Source: Luteimonas sp. S4-F44
GTDB lineage: Bacteria; Pseudomonadota; Gammaproteobacteria; Xanthomonadales; Xanthomonadaceae
Assembly: GCF_022637415.1 (NCBI RefSeq)
Contig: NZ_CP093340.1
Coordinates: 806,001-870,000, forward strand
Reading direction: 5' to 3'
Length of the DNA: 64,000 nt
Made by a program: the position numbers and the translations under genes. Position 1 is the first letter of the stretch. Every line of letters starts with the position of its first letter. This document shows, one piece after another, positions 9,324 to 17,752 of this stretch. Under the pieces are notes generated by a model. It searched no databases, was not told where the DNA came from, and worked only from the letters and a program-made list of their open reading frames with translations.

Positions 9324-9401
9324 ATCATCCACGCGCGCTCGCGTGGCACGTATCCACTGCTCATGCGCCGGACACCGGCGCGCACCACGGGACATCGCAC
9401 C

Positions 9402-9632
9402 ATGTCGGAAGAAGACACCCTCGTCGTCAAGGACAGCAACGGCACCGCGCTCGCCGACGGCGACTCGGTCACGCTGATCAAGGACCTCAAGGTCAAGGGC
9501 ACCAGTGTCACGCTCAAGCGCGGCACGCTGGTCAAGAACATCCGTCTCACCGACGACGCCGACCTGATCGAGTGCAACGCCGAGAAGGTCAAGGGCCTGG
9601 TGCTGCGCACCGAGTTCCTCAAGAAGGCCTGA
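9402..9632 (+). CDS. PhnA/YjdM C-terminal-domain protein
   Basis: The 76-aa acidic protein matches the conserved C-terminal domain of the PhnA/YjdM family, including VVKDSNGTALADGDSVTLIK and VKGTSVTLKRGTLVKNIRL. The zinc-ribbon domain that precedes it in YjdM is absent. Despite the old name, this family has no established role in phosphonate breakdown, so no function is proposed. The ATG at 9402 is the first residue of the conserved block. The gene stands alone between pip and a converging Nudix gene. Confidence 0.85.
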   Translation: MSEEDTLVVKDSNGTALADGDSVTLIKDLKVKGTSVTLKRGTLVKNIRLTDDADLIECNAEKVKGLVLRTEFLKKA

Positions 9633-9640
9633 GTGCAGGT

Positions 9641-9662
9641 GGGCCGGGCGCAGGCCCGGCCC
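9641..9662. terminator. bidirectional hairpin between converging genes
   Basis: GGGCCGGGC (9641-9649) and GCCCGGCCC (9654-9662) form a perfect 9-bp stem with a GCAG loop in the 37-base gap between two converging stop codons. It lacks T-tracts but is well placed to end transcription from both sides. Confidence 0.45.
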
Positions 9663-9669
9663 GCGACCG

Positions 9670-10236
9670 TCAGTCGGCCGGCGTGCCGTCGGGCTGGTGG
9701 TCGATCATCCACAGCCCCGCCCAGAGTTTGAGGTCGAGCTCGTAGCCTTCGGCATGCTTGCGCATCAGCCAGGCCGGCGCGGTGGCGCGCGGCACGGTGT
9801 GGACGATGATGTCTTCGTCGTCGATGCCGCCGCCTTTGCCGACCCGGGTCAACTCGCGGGCGCGGACGAAGGCCACGCGCTCGTTGCTCATGCCCGCCGT
9901 CGTCGGGCCGGTCAGCAGCACGTCGACACGCCCGGCCGACCAGCCGGTCTCCTCGATCAGTTCGCGCCGGGCCGCGTCCTCGAGCGAATCGGAGCTGCCG
10001 TGGTCGCCGACCAGGCCGGCGGGCATTTCGATCGTGCGCGCACCCAGCGGCACCCGGTACTGCTCGACGAACAGCACCTCGTCATCCGGCGTGACTGCGA
10101 TGATCAGCACCGCCATGCCGTTGCCGCCGTGCGTGCGCTCGCACGATTCCCACTTGCCCCGGCGGACCAACCGCAGCCAATCGCCCTGGTAGAGCACCTC
10201 CGCCGCGTCGGCGGGTCCCGCGTCCTGGTTCGTCAT
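9670..10236 (-). CDS. Nudix hydrolase (ADP-sugar pyrophosphatase-like)
   Basis: The 188-aa protein carries a Nudix box, AARRELIEETGW preceded by EMPAGLVGD, with the catalytic glutamates in place. An aspartate stands where the first box glutamate is usual. The EMPAGLV entry to the box is typical of ADP-ribose/ADP-sugar pyrophosphatases, which split nucleoside diphosphate sugars. I chose the ATG at 10236 because the 13 codons above it have no counterpart in the family. The exact substrate is not deducible. Confidence 0.85.
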   Translation of the reverse strand: MTNQDAGPADAAEVLYQGDWLRLVRRGKWESCERTHGGNGMAVLIIAVTPDDEVLFVEQYRVPLGARTIEMPAGLVGDHGSSDSLEDAARRELIEETGWSAGRVDVLLTGPTTAGMSNERVAFVRARELTRVGKGGGIDDEDIIVHTVPRATAPAWLMRKHAEGYELDLKLWAGLWMIDHQPDGTPAD

Positions 10237-10290
10237 GCGTCGATGGTAGTCGCCCGGCCGCAGCGCCGGTAGCACGCGGCGGCGCGCCGG

Positions 10291-11247
10291 TCAGGCCTCG
10301 GCCACCGGCGCCCAGGTCAGGCCGGCCGCCGCGTACAGGCGCCGCCGGGTCAACGGACCGAAACGCAACGCGGTGCACAGGGCAGACAGCGCCTGCGCAT
10401 CGCCCTCGCGCCGTGCGAAGCCGTCCGCGCCCTCGCCCAGTGGCGCATCGCAGGCGATCGTCGTCAGCTGTCGATACAACTGCGCGGCTTCGGCGTGCTG
10501 GCGCAACTTCGCTCCCGCCTGGGCGGCGCCGCGGAAACGCAGGAACCCGATCTCGTCGCTGCGTGCCAGCAGCGCGTCGAGCGTGCCGAAGTGGTGCAGC
10601 AGGCTGGCCGCGGTCTTGCAGCCGATGCCCGGCACGCCGGGAATGTTGTCGATCGCGTCGCCGCACAGCGCGAGGTAGTCGGCGATCTGGTGCGCCTCCA
10701 CGCCGTGGCGCGCACGCACGCCGGCCGCCGTCCAACGTTGGCCGCGGGCGTAATCCCACTGCTCGTCGGCGCCCTGGAGCAGTTGCGAGAGATCCTTGTC
10801 GGCCGAGACGATGACGCCGTGGTGCGCGCGGCGGCGACCGGCGTGCAGCGCGCTGCCGATCAGGTCGTCGGCCTCGTACTCGGTGTCGGCGAGCACCACC
10901 AGGCCGAGCGCGCGACACAGCGCCTTGCAGTGCGCGAACTGCCGGCGCAATGCGTCGGGCGCGGGCGGGCGATTGGCCTTGTAGGCCGGGTACAGGCGGT
11001 TGCGGAAACAGCTGTCGAGCGCTTCGTCGAAGGCGACTGCGATGTGTCGCGGGCGCTCGCGCTCGATGAGTTCGGCAAGAAACCGTGCGAAGCCCTGCAC
11101 CGCATTGGTCGGCCAGCCTTCGGCGTCGTGGAACTCGTCGGGCATCGAGTGCCAGGCGCGGAACACGTAGAGGCTGGCGTCGACCAGGTATAGCGGCGCG
11201 GTGGGCGAGGGGGCGGGCGACTGGACGGCGGGGGGCGTCAAACTCAC
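10291..11247 (-). CDS. 5'-3' exonuclease / flap endonuclease (PolA N-terminal-domain type)
   Basis: The 318-aa protein matches the 5' nuclease domain of DNA polymerase I and E. coli Xni. It has the metal-binding LVDASLYVFRAW start, AFDEALDSCFRN, the EADDLIG and VSADKDLSQLL acid clusters, and the helix-hairpin-helix GDAIDNIPGVPGIGCKTAASLL. It probably removes flaps or 5' ends during replication and repair. The start is a GTG at 11247 that overlaps the nitroreductase stop in GTGA, indicating translational coupling. It is somewhat longer than Xni because of a proline-rich N-terminus. Confidence 0.88.
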   Translation of the reverse strand: MSLTPPAVQSPAPSPTAPLYLVDASLYVFRAWHSMPDEFHDAEGWPTNAVQGFARFLAELIERERPRHIAVAFDEALDSCFRNRLYPAYKANRPPAPDALRRQFAHCKALCRALGLVVLADTEYEADDLIGSALHAGRRRAHHGVIVSADKDLSQLLQGADEQWDYARGQRWTAAGVRARHGVEAHQIADYLALCGDAIDNIPGVPGIGCKTAASLLHHFGTLDALLARSDEIGFLRFRGAAQAGAKLRQHAEAAQLYRQLTTIACDAPLGEGADGFARREGDAQALSALCTALRFGPLTRRRLYAAAGLTWAPVAEA

Positions 11248-11837
11248 GGCGCGACCCAGTCCTGCAGCAGCGCGGCCGGGTCCGGGCGCTCGCGTTCGGG
11301 CGGATCGAGCCGTGGGCTGCCGATGTGGATGAAGCCGGCGATGCGCTCGTGCTCGCCCAAGCCGAGGGCGGCGAGGACTTCGGAGTCGTAGGCCGGCCAG
11401 CCGGTCAGCCAGGAGGCGCCAAAGCCGCAGGCCTGGGCGGCCTGCAACAGCGCAAAGCACACGCTGCCGGCGGTCAGTAGCCGTTCGATGTCGGGAATTG
11501 CGGTGTCGTGCGGGTCCAGAATCGCGACGACCGCGATCACCAGCGGCGCGTGCGAGAACCGGTGCCGATCCTTGTCCAGCGCGCTGGCGCCGATCTCCGG
11601 ATCGCGTGCGCGTGCGCGGTCGACCAACTGCTCACCGAGCGCGTGACGCGCATCGCCGGCGATGCGCAGGAAACGGAACGGCACCCGCTTGCCGTGGTCG
11701 GGGACCCGAACCGCCGAGCGCAGCATGCGCAGCAGGGTCGCGTCGTCGGGGCCAGGCGCATCGAGTTGGCGCGCCGGCACCGAGCGTCGCGCATCGAGCG
11801 CGTCGAGAAGGCGTTCAGCATTTGGGAGTATCGTCAC
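11244..11837 (-). CDS. nitroreductase family protein (YdjA-like)
   Basis: The 197-aa product resembles the small FMN-dependent nitroreductases of the YdjA group: LLDALDARRSVP and the RVPDHGKRVPFRFL phosphate/FMN-binding segment at the N-terminus, and GFGASWLTGW near the C-terminus. The physiological substrate of YdjA-type enzymes is uncertain. The likely start is GTG at 11837, since the frame stays open far upstream but only over sequence antisense to the next gene. It overlaps the exonuclease start by four bases and diverges from the DUF1631 gene. Confidence 0.85.
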   Translation of the reverse strand: MTILPNAERLLDALDARRSVPARQLDAPGPDDATLLRMLRSAVRVPDHGKRVPFRFLRIAGDARHALGEQLVDRARARDPEIGASALDKDRHRFSHAPLVIAVVAILDPHDTAIPDIERLLTAGSVCFALLQAAQACGFGASWLTGWPAYDSEVLAALGLGEHERIAGFIHIGSPRLDPPERERPDPAALLQDWVAP

Positions 11838-11909
11838 GGACTTGTGCCTCTGGTTTCGGAAAGCTAAGTGCGGGGGCACTGTGCCCCATGCCCCCGATTC
11901 TCCCCCAAG

Positions 11910-14228
11910 ATGACGCATCCCCACGACATCGGTCCGGCGCCGCATGCGCGCCGACCTACGCCGGGCGAGCCCGAGGCGGTGTTCGACGCGCTGCGACGCG
12001 ACGCGGTGACGGCGCTGGGCGAGGTGTTGTCGACGCTGTGGGACGAGGTCGAGGCCCAGGTCGAGCGCGATGCGCTCGGCGCTGCCGTCGACTACATGGC
12101 CGCACAGGACGCACGATTGGCTGCGCGCGCGTTGCGCATGCGTGCCCCGGTGCTGGCAGCGAGCTTCCGTGCCGCCATCGAGGCGGCGTTCGAACGTTGG
12201 CGCAGCGCCGCCTCGCCGCGGCCGGCACACGATGCGATGGCGCTGATGTCCGAAGGCCAGCTGGAACTGCATCTGGCGGTCGAGCAGCAGGTCGACCTGC
12301 TCGAACACCAGTGGACGGGCCCGTTGACCGCGCTCGATGGCCGGATGGCGGTGCTGGCATCGCGCCTCGGGGTCGCCGACGGCGCGGCGCATCCGCTGCG
12401 TCCGGCCGTGCCGGTCCAGGCGTTTGCCGGTCTGCTCGATCCCGATGCGCTGCCGCGCGACCTGCGCGCCCAGTTGTTCCAGCAACTCGGTGCACGGCTG
12501 CCGGCGGTTCTGGCCGGGCTCTACGCCCGCGCCGATACGCTGCTCGACACCGCGTTCGGGCCGGTGCCTGCGACACCGGCCGCCGGCCGTGGCGGTCGCG
12601 CGCCCGCGTGGCAACCCGAGGGTGGGCTGGCCGAGGCGCGGGCGGATACGGCCGACGTCGCCGACGCCGCGCGCGACAGCGCCCGGCCCGCGCAGCGGCC
12701 GTTGTCGCCGGATCTGGCCCGGCTGCTGGCCGCCAGCGGCCCGGATACGACCGACACCGATCCGCGGGGCGCCGAGCTCGTGCTGGTTCGCGCGCAGTTG
12801 CACCGCTGGCGGGCGCAACGCGCGCGTACGCCTGCGTCCCCGTCGGAGGATGCGCCCGCGCTCGATGTGCCGCCCCGCGCAACCCAGACCCTCGAGGCGG
12901 CGAAGCTGCTCAGCGTGGCGCGGCTGCTGCAGGGGGACGACCCCTCCCCGTATGCCCGGGTGCTGGCCGGTGACGATCGTCGGCGGTTGGGCGATGTGAT
13001 CCGGCTCGAACTCGCGCGCGGCCTGCGTGGCGTCGGCATCGATCCCGACCGCGCGCCGCTGAGCGGCGACGACGAAGACGTGATCGACCTGGTCGGCCTG
13101 CTGTTCCAGGCGCTGTTCGAGGCCAACGACCTGATGCAGCAGGCTCGCGATCTCTACGGCCGGCTGGTCATGCCCTGCCTCAAGGTCGCTTTGACTGACG
13201 AAACGCTGTTCAGCCAGCGCGGCCATCCAGCGCGCCGGTTGCTCGATGCAGTCACCGAGGCCTGCGACGGCAATACCGGCGACACCGCGGTCGACCGCGA
13301 CCTGCTCGAGCATGCCGGGCGGCTCGTCGACCGGGTCGTGGAGGAATACGAAACCGACCAGGCGGTGTTCGCGCTCGCGGCCGAAGAATTGCGCGACCGC
13401 CTGGACCAGCAACGCCGTCGCACGGAAGTTGCCGAGCGCCGTGCCGCCGAGGCGATCCACGGCCGCGAACGCCTGCAACAGGCACGCCGCGGCGTAGCTG
13501 CGCTCGTGGCCGAGCGCATGACCGCGCAGCCGCTGACCGACGCGGTCGCCCGGTTTCTCGACCAGCACTGGCGCCACCACCTGACCCAGACCTGGCTGCG
13601 CGACGGTCCCGATTCGCCACGCCACCGCGCCGCGGTCGCGATCGGCGATGCGATGATCGGCATCGACCTCGACGCCGCAGCGGCCGATGGCACCGCGGTC
13701 GCCGCGTCCTTGCGTGCGCTGCAGGGGCCGCTGGCCGATTGCTACGCCAGCGGCGGTCTCGACGCGGCCGCCGCGCGCGAGGAGGTCACGCGCATCGTGG
13801 CCGCGCTCGCGCGTTGCGATGCGCCCAGGCGCCTGCATACGCCGCTGCCGGAAGACGAGGCGCTGGACGAGCCGTCCGATCCGCTGCTGCGCCTGGTCGA
13901 CGGCACCGCGACGCCTGCATTCGATCCGACCATCGCCGCGCGGATGCGCCAGCTTCGGCCGGGTCAGGGCCTGCGGCTGATCGACGAGCACGGTCGCCAA
14001 TCGGTGGCCCGGGTGGCGTGGATCAGTCCGCTGACCTCGCGGCTGCTGATCGTCAACCGGCGCGGTGTGCGCCGGATGGTCGTCTCGCCCGAGGAACTGG
14101 CCGCGTTGGTCGGGGCCGGGCGTGCGCTCGTGCGTTCGATCGATGCCCCGTTCGACGAGGCCATGAAGCATCTCTGGCAGCACCTGAGTGCGGCCAACGA
14201 CGACGTCGACAGCGCTGCGGTGGGGTGA
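11910..14228 (+). CDS. DUF1631 family protein
   Basis: The 772-aa protein matches the DUF1631 family (sometimes mislabelled thymidine phosphorylase), which is common in Xanthomonadaceae and pseudomonads and has no settled function. It is largely helical with charged linkers and has no signal peptide or membrane helix. The C-terminal 90 residues (RPGQGLRLIDEHGRQSVARVAWISPLTSRLLIVNRRG in shortened form) resemble a PilZ-like beta-barrel; whether it binds c-di-GMP is unknown, and no clear RxxxR motif precedes it. The ATG at 11910 has a poor ribosome site; a GTG at 11868 is an alternative. Confidence 0.72.
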   Translation: MTHPHDIGPAPHARRPTPGEPEAVFDALRRDAVTALGEVLSTLWDEVEAQVERDALGAAVDYMAAQDARLAARALRMRAPVLAASFRAAIEAAFERWRSAASPRPAHDAMALMSEGQLELHLAVEQQVDLLEHQWTGPLTALDGRMAVLASRLGVADGAAHPLRPAVPVQAFAGLLDPDALPRDLRAQLFQQLGARLPAVLAGLYARADTLLDTAFGPVPATPAAGRGGRAPAWQPEGGLAEARADTADVADAARDSARPAQRPLSPDLARLLAASGPDTTDTDPRGAELVLVRAQLHRWRAQRARTPASPSEDAPALDVPPRATQTLEAAKLLSVARLLQGDDPSPYARVLAGDDRRRLGDVIRLELARGLRGVGIDPDRAPLSGDDEDVIDLVGLLFQALFEANDLMQQARDLYGRLVMPCLKVALTDETLFSQRGHPARRLLDAVTEACDGNTGDTAVDRDLLEHAGRLVDRVVEEYETDQAVFALAAEELRDRLDQQRRRTEVAERRAAEAIHGRERLQQARRGVAALVAERMTAQPLTDAVARFLDQHWRHHLTQTWLRDGPDSPRHRAAVAIGDAMIGIDLDAAAADGTAVAASLRALQGPLADCYASGGLDAAAAREEVTRIVAALARCDAPRRLHTPLPEDEALDEPSDPLLRLVDGTATPAFDPTIAARMRQLRPGQGLRLIDEHGRQSVARVAWISPLTSRLLIVNRRGVRRMVVSPEELAALVGAGRALVRSIDAPFDEAMKHLWQHLSAANDDVDSAAVG

Positions 14229-14270
14229 TCGCAGCGATCGGCGGCACGACGGCGCGTGTCGAGGCTGGCG

Positions 14271-14723
14271 TCAGCGCGGCGTTGCGGCGCCATCACGCGG
14301 CTCAGGCGCGGGATTGGCCTGCGCCCAGCGGCGGCGCTGTTCAGGGGTCATCTGCTGCCAGCGTTCGCGCAGCGCGGTGCGCTCGGCCTCGGGCAGCGTG
14401 CGCAGCTTGGAATACAACGCACGGGCTTCTTCGCGCTGCTCGGGCGGCAGCCGCTTCCAACTGTGCATGCCGTGGCGGGCGTGTTCGCGCTCGGCCGGCG
14501 TCATCGTTTGCCAACGCTGGGCGTGGCCGAGCATGCGGCGGCGTTTGTCGGCATCGGCGTCGTTCCAGCGCTCGCGGATCGGCGCGACCAGTTGGTCGCG
14601 CTGCTCGGGCGTGAGCCGGTCCCACTCGGGCAGGGCCGGGCCGGACTGGGCGGCCACAAAACCGGTTGCCGACAGGCCGCCCAGCAGCAGGACCGTACGC
14701 AGGAAGGGGGAAGACAGGCGCAT
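14271..14723 (-). CDS. DUF3106 domain exported protein
   Basis: The 150-aa protein has an N-terminal signal sequence (about residues 1-27, ending FVAAQS) followed by repeated helical units such as LTPEQRDQLVAPIRERW, MTPAEREHARHGM, LPPEQREEAR and MTPEQRRRW, the pattern of DUF3106. It is probably periplasmic; its role is unknown, though the repeats resemble periplasmic stress proteins of the CpxP/Spy type. It is the last gene of a sigma factor operon and starts four bases after the preceding stop. Confidence 0.8.
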   Translation of the reverse strand: MRLSSPFLRTVLLLGGLSATGFVAAQSGPALPEWDRLTPEQRDQLVAPIRERWNDADADKRRRMLGHAQRWQTMTPAEREHARHGMHSWKRLPPEQREEARALYSKLRTLPEAERTALRERWQQMTPEQRRRWAQANPAPEPRDGAATPR

Positions 14724-14727
14724 GGGG

Positions 14728-15126
14728 TCACTCCATCGCAAGCAAGGTGGACTCGTTCGCGGCGAGCCACAGGTAGAAGTCCGGCGATTCCTCGTACGTC
14801 GCCAGGGCGTCGGCCACGCCGTCGTCGAGGGCGGCCGCGCCGTCGGCTTCGGCCAGGACCGGCGCGGGCGTGGCAGTCGGCGGCGCCGGCGGGGCGAGCG
14901 ATTGCATGCCAATCGCCAGCGCGAACAGCGCGGCGAAGCCGGCGGCGGCCGGCCAGGCCCAACTGCGCCGCGCAGGGGAGGCGGTCGAACCGGTCGTGGC
15001 GGCATGACGCGCGCGATGCAGGCGCGCGGTGGTGCCGGCCGAGATCTGCGCCTGGGCACGGCCGTAGAGCGCACGCAGCGCGGCGTCGTCGTCCGCGGCC
15101 GTGCGCGGGTCGTTCGGCGGGTTCAT
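14728..15126 (-). CDS. single-pass membrane protein, possible anti-sigma factor
   Basis: The 132-aa product has a charged N-terminal half, one transmembrane segment at about 57-76 and a periplasmic tail, the topology of membrane anti-sigma factors. No ZAS motif is evident. Its start codon overlaps the sigma factor stop in ATGA (15123-15126), so the two are translationally coupled, as sigma/anti-sigma pairs usually are. The anti-sigma role is inferred from topology and position only. Confidence 0.65.
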   Translation of the reverse strand: MNPPNDPRTAADDDAALRALYGRAQAQISAGTTARLHRARHAATTGSTASPARRSWAWPAAAGFAALFALAIGMQSLAPPAPPTATPAPVLAEADGAAALDDGVADALATYEESPDFYLWLAANESTLLAME

Positions 15127-15737
15127 CGAAACTCCTCCAGTTGCGTCTGCAGCGCCTCGCGGGCACGGAACAGATGGGTTTTCACCGAGCCCTCGCCGCA
15201 GCCCATGATGCGGGCGGTGGTCCCGACGTCGAATTCCTCCAACACCCGCAGCGTGAACGCCTCGCGCTGACGCCGCGGCAGTTGGCGCAGCGCCTCGGCC
15301 AATCGCTGCCAGGCCTCGCGGCCGTCGTGCGAGCGCGACGGATCGGGGCCGGCATCGGCCCAGTCGATCTCCTCGCCCTCGGGCGTGCGGGCATCGGTGA
15401 GCCAGCTCAGCCGGAACGTGCGCCGGCGCTGGGTGTCGACGATCCGGCTGCGCAGCACCGTCCAGAACAGCGGCGTCCATTCCGACGCCGGCCGGTCGCG
15501 ATAGCCGAGCATCCGGATCATTGTGTCCTGCACCGCGTCGAGCGCGTCGTCGCGATGGCGCAGGCCCAGCTCGGCGAAACGAAACGCCCGGCGTTCGACG
15601 CTCGCCAGAAACGCCTCGAGCGTGGCCGGCGGCGCGGTGTCGGGGGCGGCCGTCGCCGCAGGCAGGGGAGCGCTCACCGGCGCCAGCCTACCGTGCACGG
15701 CATGCGTCTGCGGGTCGAACGGGCGGCTGCCATCCAT
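15123..15737 (-). CDS. ECF-type RNA polymerase sigma factor
   Basis: The 204-aa protein has region 2 (ELGLRHRDDALDAVQDTMIRML) and region 4 (LRQLPRRQREAFTLRVLEEF and the GCGEGSVKTHLFRAREAL helix-turn-helix) of extracytoplasmic-function sigma factors. The first 35 residues are proline/alanine-rich and may be over-predicted; a GTG about 20 codons in is an alternative start. It heads a three-gene operon with the membrane protein and the DUF3106 protein, which suggests control of an envelope response. The inducing signal is unknown. Confidence 0.9.
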   Translation of the reverse strand: MDGSRPFDPQTHAVHGRLAPVSAPLPAATAAPDTAPPATLEAFLASVERRAFRFAELGLRHRDDALDAVQDTMIRMLGYRDRPASEWTPLFWTVLRSRIVDTQRRRTFRLSWLTDARTPEGEEIDWADAGPDPSRSHDGREAWQRLAEALRQLPRRQREAFTLRVLEEFDVGTTARIMGCGEGSVKTHLFRAREALQTQLEEFR

Positions 15738-15942
15738 CGTCGGGTCGTTGCGCCACGGGCGGGGTCGTCATGGATAACGCCTCGCGGCACCGGCGGTTGA
15801 CGCGGACGCCGCAGATGGTTCCATACGCCGCCGCTGCTCATCGGCGATTGCGGCGCCTGGCCTGGCGCGCGACCGCGACGGTGCTCGGCCGCTCGTGCCG
15901 GCCGGTGCAGGTCCGGATGGCGCCTGCCGGACGGCGGCGGAG

Positions 15943-17340
15943 CTAATGCCCGCCGTCGAGCGCCTTGAGCTCGGTGACCAGGGCGCCGGCCGCCTCGGCG
16001 CCGTCGCCGTAGAGCATGCGCGTGTTGTCGGCGTAGAACAGCGCGTTCTCGATGCCGGCAAAGCCCGTGCCCTTGCCGCGCTTGATGACCACGACGTTCT
16101 TCGAATCGATCACGTCCAGTATCGGCATGCCGTAGATCGGGCTCGCCGGGTCGGTCTTGGCAACCGGGTTGACGACGTCGTTGGCGCCGATGACCAGGGT
16201 GACGTCGGTGCTGGCGAACTCGGGATTGATGTCGTCCATGTCGACGATCAGGTCGTAGGGCACCCCGGCCTCGGCCAGCAGCACGTTCATGTGCCCGGGC
16301 ATGCGACCGGCGACGGGGTGGATCGCGAACTTGACCTTGACCCCGCGCTCGATCAGCCGCTGACTCAGTTCGCGGATCTTGTGCTGCGCCTGGGCGACGG
16401 CCATGCCGTAGCCGGGCACGATCACCACCCGCTCGGCGTAGGCCATCATCGCCGCCACGTCGCCGGCCTCGATCGGCTTCTGCGTGCCCTCGATCGCCTG
16501 CGCCTGCGCGCCGCCGCCGAAGCTTGCGAACAGCACGCTGCGGATCGAGCGGTTCATCGCCTTGGCCATCAGCCGGGTCAGCAGCATGCCGGCCGCACCG
16601 ACCATCGTGCCGGCGATCATCAACGCCTCGTTGCCCAGCACATAGCCCTCGAAGGCCACCGCCAGGCCGGTCAGCGCGTTGTACAGCGAGATCACCACCG
16701 GCATGTCGGCGCCGCCGATCGGCAGCGTCATCAGCACGCCCAGCGCGAGCGCCAATGCGAAGAACGCGACGATCGCCGGCAATTGGAGCGCATGCACCAC
16801 CAGGCCGCCGACGATGAGCGCGGCGACGAACACCGCCAGGTTGAACAGTTGCTGGCCGGGGAAGGCGTAGCGCTTGTCCATGCGCCCGTCGAGCTTGGCC
16901 CAGGCGATCACCGAGCCCGAGAGCGCGATCGCGCCGATCAGTGCGCCCAGCGTCGCCAGCACCAACGGCACCGAAGCAGGTGCGGTGGCGTGCTGCGACC
17001 AGCGCAGCAGCTCGACCGCGCCGATCGCCGCCGCCGAGCCGCCGCCCAAACCGTTGTAGAGCGCGACCATCTGCGGCATGTCGGTGATCGCGACCTTCTT
17101 GCCCGACACCCACGCCAGCACGGTGCCCAGCGCGATCGCTGTCGCCATCAGGCCAAGGTTGTGCAGGCCCGGCACGAAGAACGTGGCCGCGGTCGCCAGC
17201 AGCATGCCGACGCCCGCCCACTGGATGCCCGAGCGCGCGGTCTTCGGCGAGGCCATGCGCTGCAGGCCGAGCAGGAACAGGGTTGCGGCGACGAAGTAGC
17301 TCGCCGCGATCAGTCCTGTGCGCAGGTCGAGGCCGCTCAT
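15943..17340 (-). CDS. pntB: NAD(P) transhydrogenase subunit beta
   Basis: PntB forms the proton channel and the NADP(H)-binding domain III of the energy-linked transhydrogenase, which makes NADPH from NADH using the proton gradient. The 465-aa protein has a multi-helix membrane part followed by a soluble domain with VPGYGMAVAQAQHKI, HPVAGRMPGHMNVLLAEAG, GANDVVNPVA and a terminal NADP-binding KRGKGTGFAG. The ATG at 17340 starts the conserved sequence. It is third in a pntAA-pntAB-pntB series, 112 bases after pntAB. Confidence 0.96.
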   Translation of the reverse strand: MSGLDLRTGLIAASYFVAATLFLLGLQRMASPKTARSGIQWAGVGMLLATAATFFVPGLHNLGLMATAIALGTVLAWVSGKKVAITDMPQMVALYNGLGGGSAAAIGAVELLRWSQHATAPASVPLVLATLGALIGAIALSGSVIAWAKLDGRMDKRYAFPGQQLFNLAVFVAALIVGGLVVHALQLPAIVAFFALALALGVLMTLPIGGADMPVVISLYNALTGLAVAFEGYVLGNEALMIAGTMVGAAGMLLTRLMAKAMNRSIRSVLFASFGGGAQAQAIEGTQKPIEAGDVAAMMAYAERVVIVPGYGMAVAQAQHKIRELSQRLIERGVKVKFAIHPVAGRMPGHMNVLLAEAGVPYDLIVDMDDINPEFASTDVTLVIGANDVVNPVAKTDPASPIYGMPILDVIDSKNVVVIKRGKGTGFAGIENALFYADNTRMLYGDGAEAAGALVTELKALDGGH

Positions 17341-17452
17341 CGTGCCGTCACCATCGTGGCGCCTGCGACCAGGGCTGGACGGTCGCGCCGCCACTGGAGC
17401 GCGGGACGGGCCGAGGGCAGGCCCCGCGACAGTGGCGAGACGGGCAGGTCGG

Positions 17453-17752
17453 TCACGGCGCCTCGCTCCGCTTGGCGGTGGGCTTGAACATCTCCAGCAT
17501 CCGCTCGGTGACGACGTAGCCGCCGGCGGCGTTGCCGGCGCCCATCAGCACCGCGAGGAACCCGATCGCCTTCTCCAGCGTGGTATCGGCGTGGCCGAGT
17601 ACGACCATCGCCCCGATCAGGACGATGCCGTGGATGAAGTTCGACCCCGACATCAGCGGCGTGTGCAGGATCACCGGCACGCGCGAAATGATTACATGGC
17701 CGGCGATTGCGGCCAGCATCACGATGTACAGCGCCACGACTCCATCGATCAT
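17453..17752 (-). CDS. pntAB: NAD(P) transhydrogenase subunit alpha part 2
   Basis: This 99-aa membrane protein supplies the extra helices that in E. coli are fused to the C-terminus of PntA. It has three to four hydrophobic segments and the conserved HTPLMSGSNFIHGIVLIGAM stretch. Its start overlaps the pntAA stop in ATGA (17749-17752). The split alpha subunit matches the Rhodospirillum-type three-gene arrangement. Confidence 0.95.
   Translation of the reverse strand: MIDGVVALYIVMLAAIAGHVIISRVPVILHTPLMSGSNFIHGIVLIGAMVVLGHADTTLEKAIGFLAVLMGAGNAAGGYVVTERMLEMFKPTAKRSEAP

Noticed and set aside
11244..14183. 979-codon minus-strand frame through the DUF1631 gene
   Set aside because: Only its last 198 codons (11244-11837) are a real gene, the nitroreductase; the rest is antisense to DUF1631.
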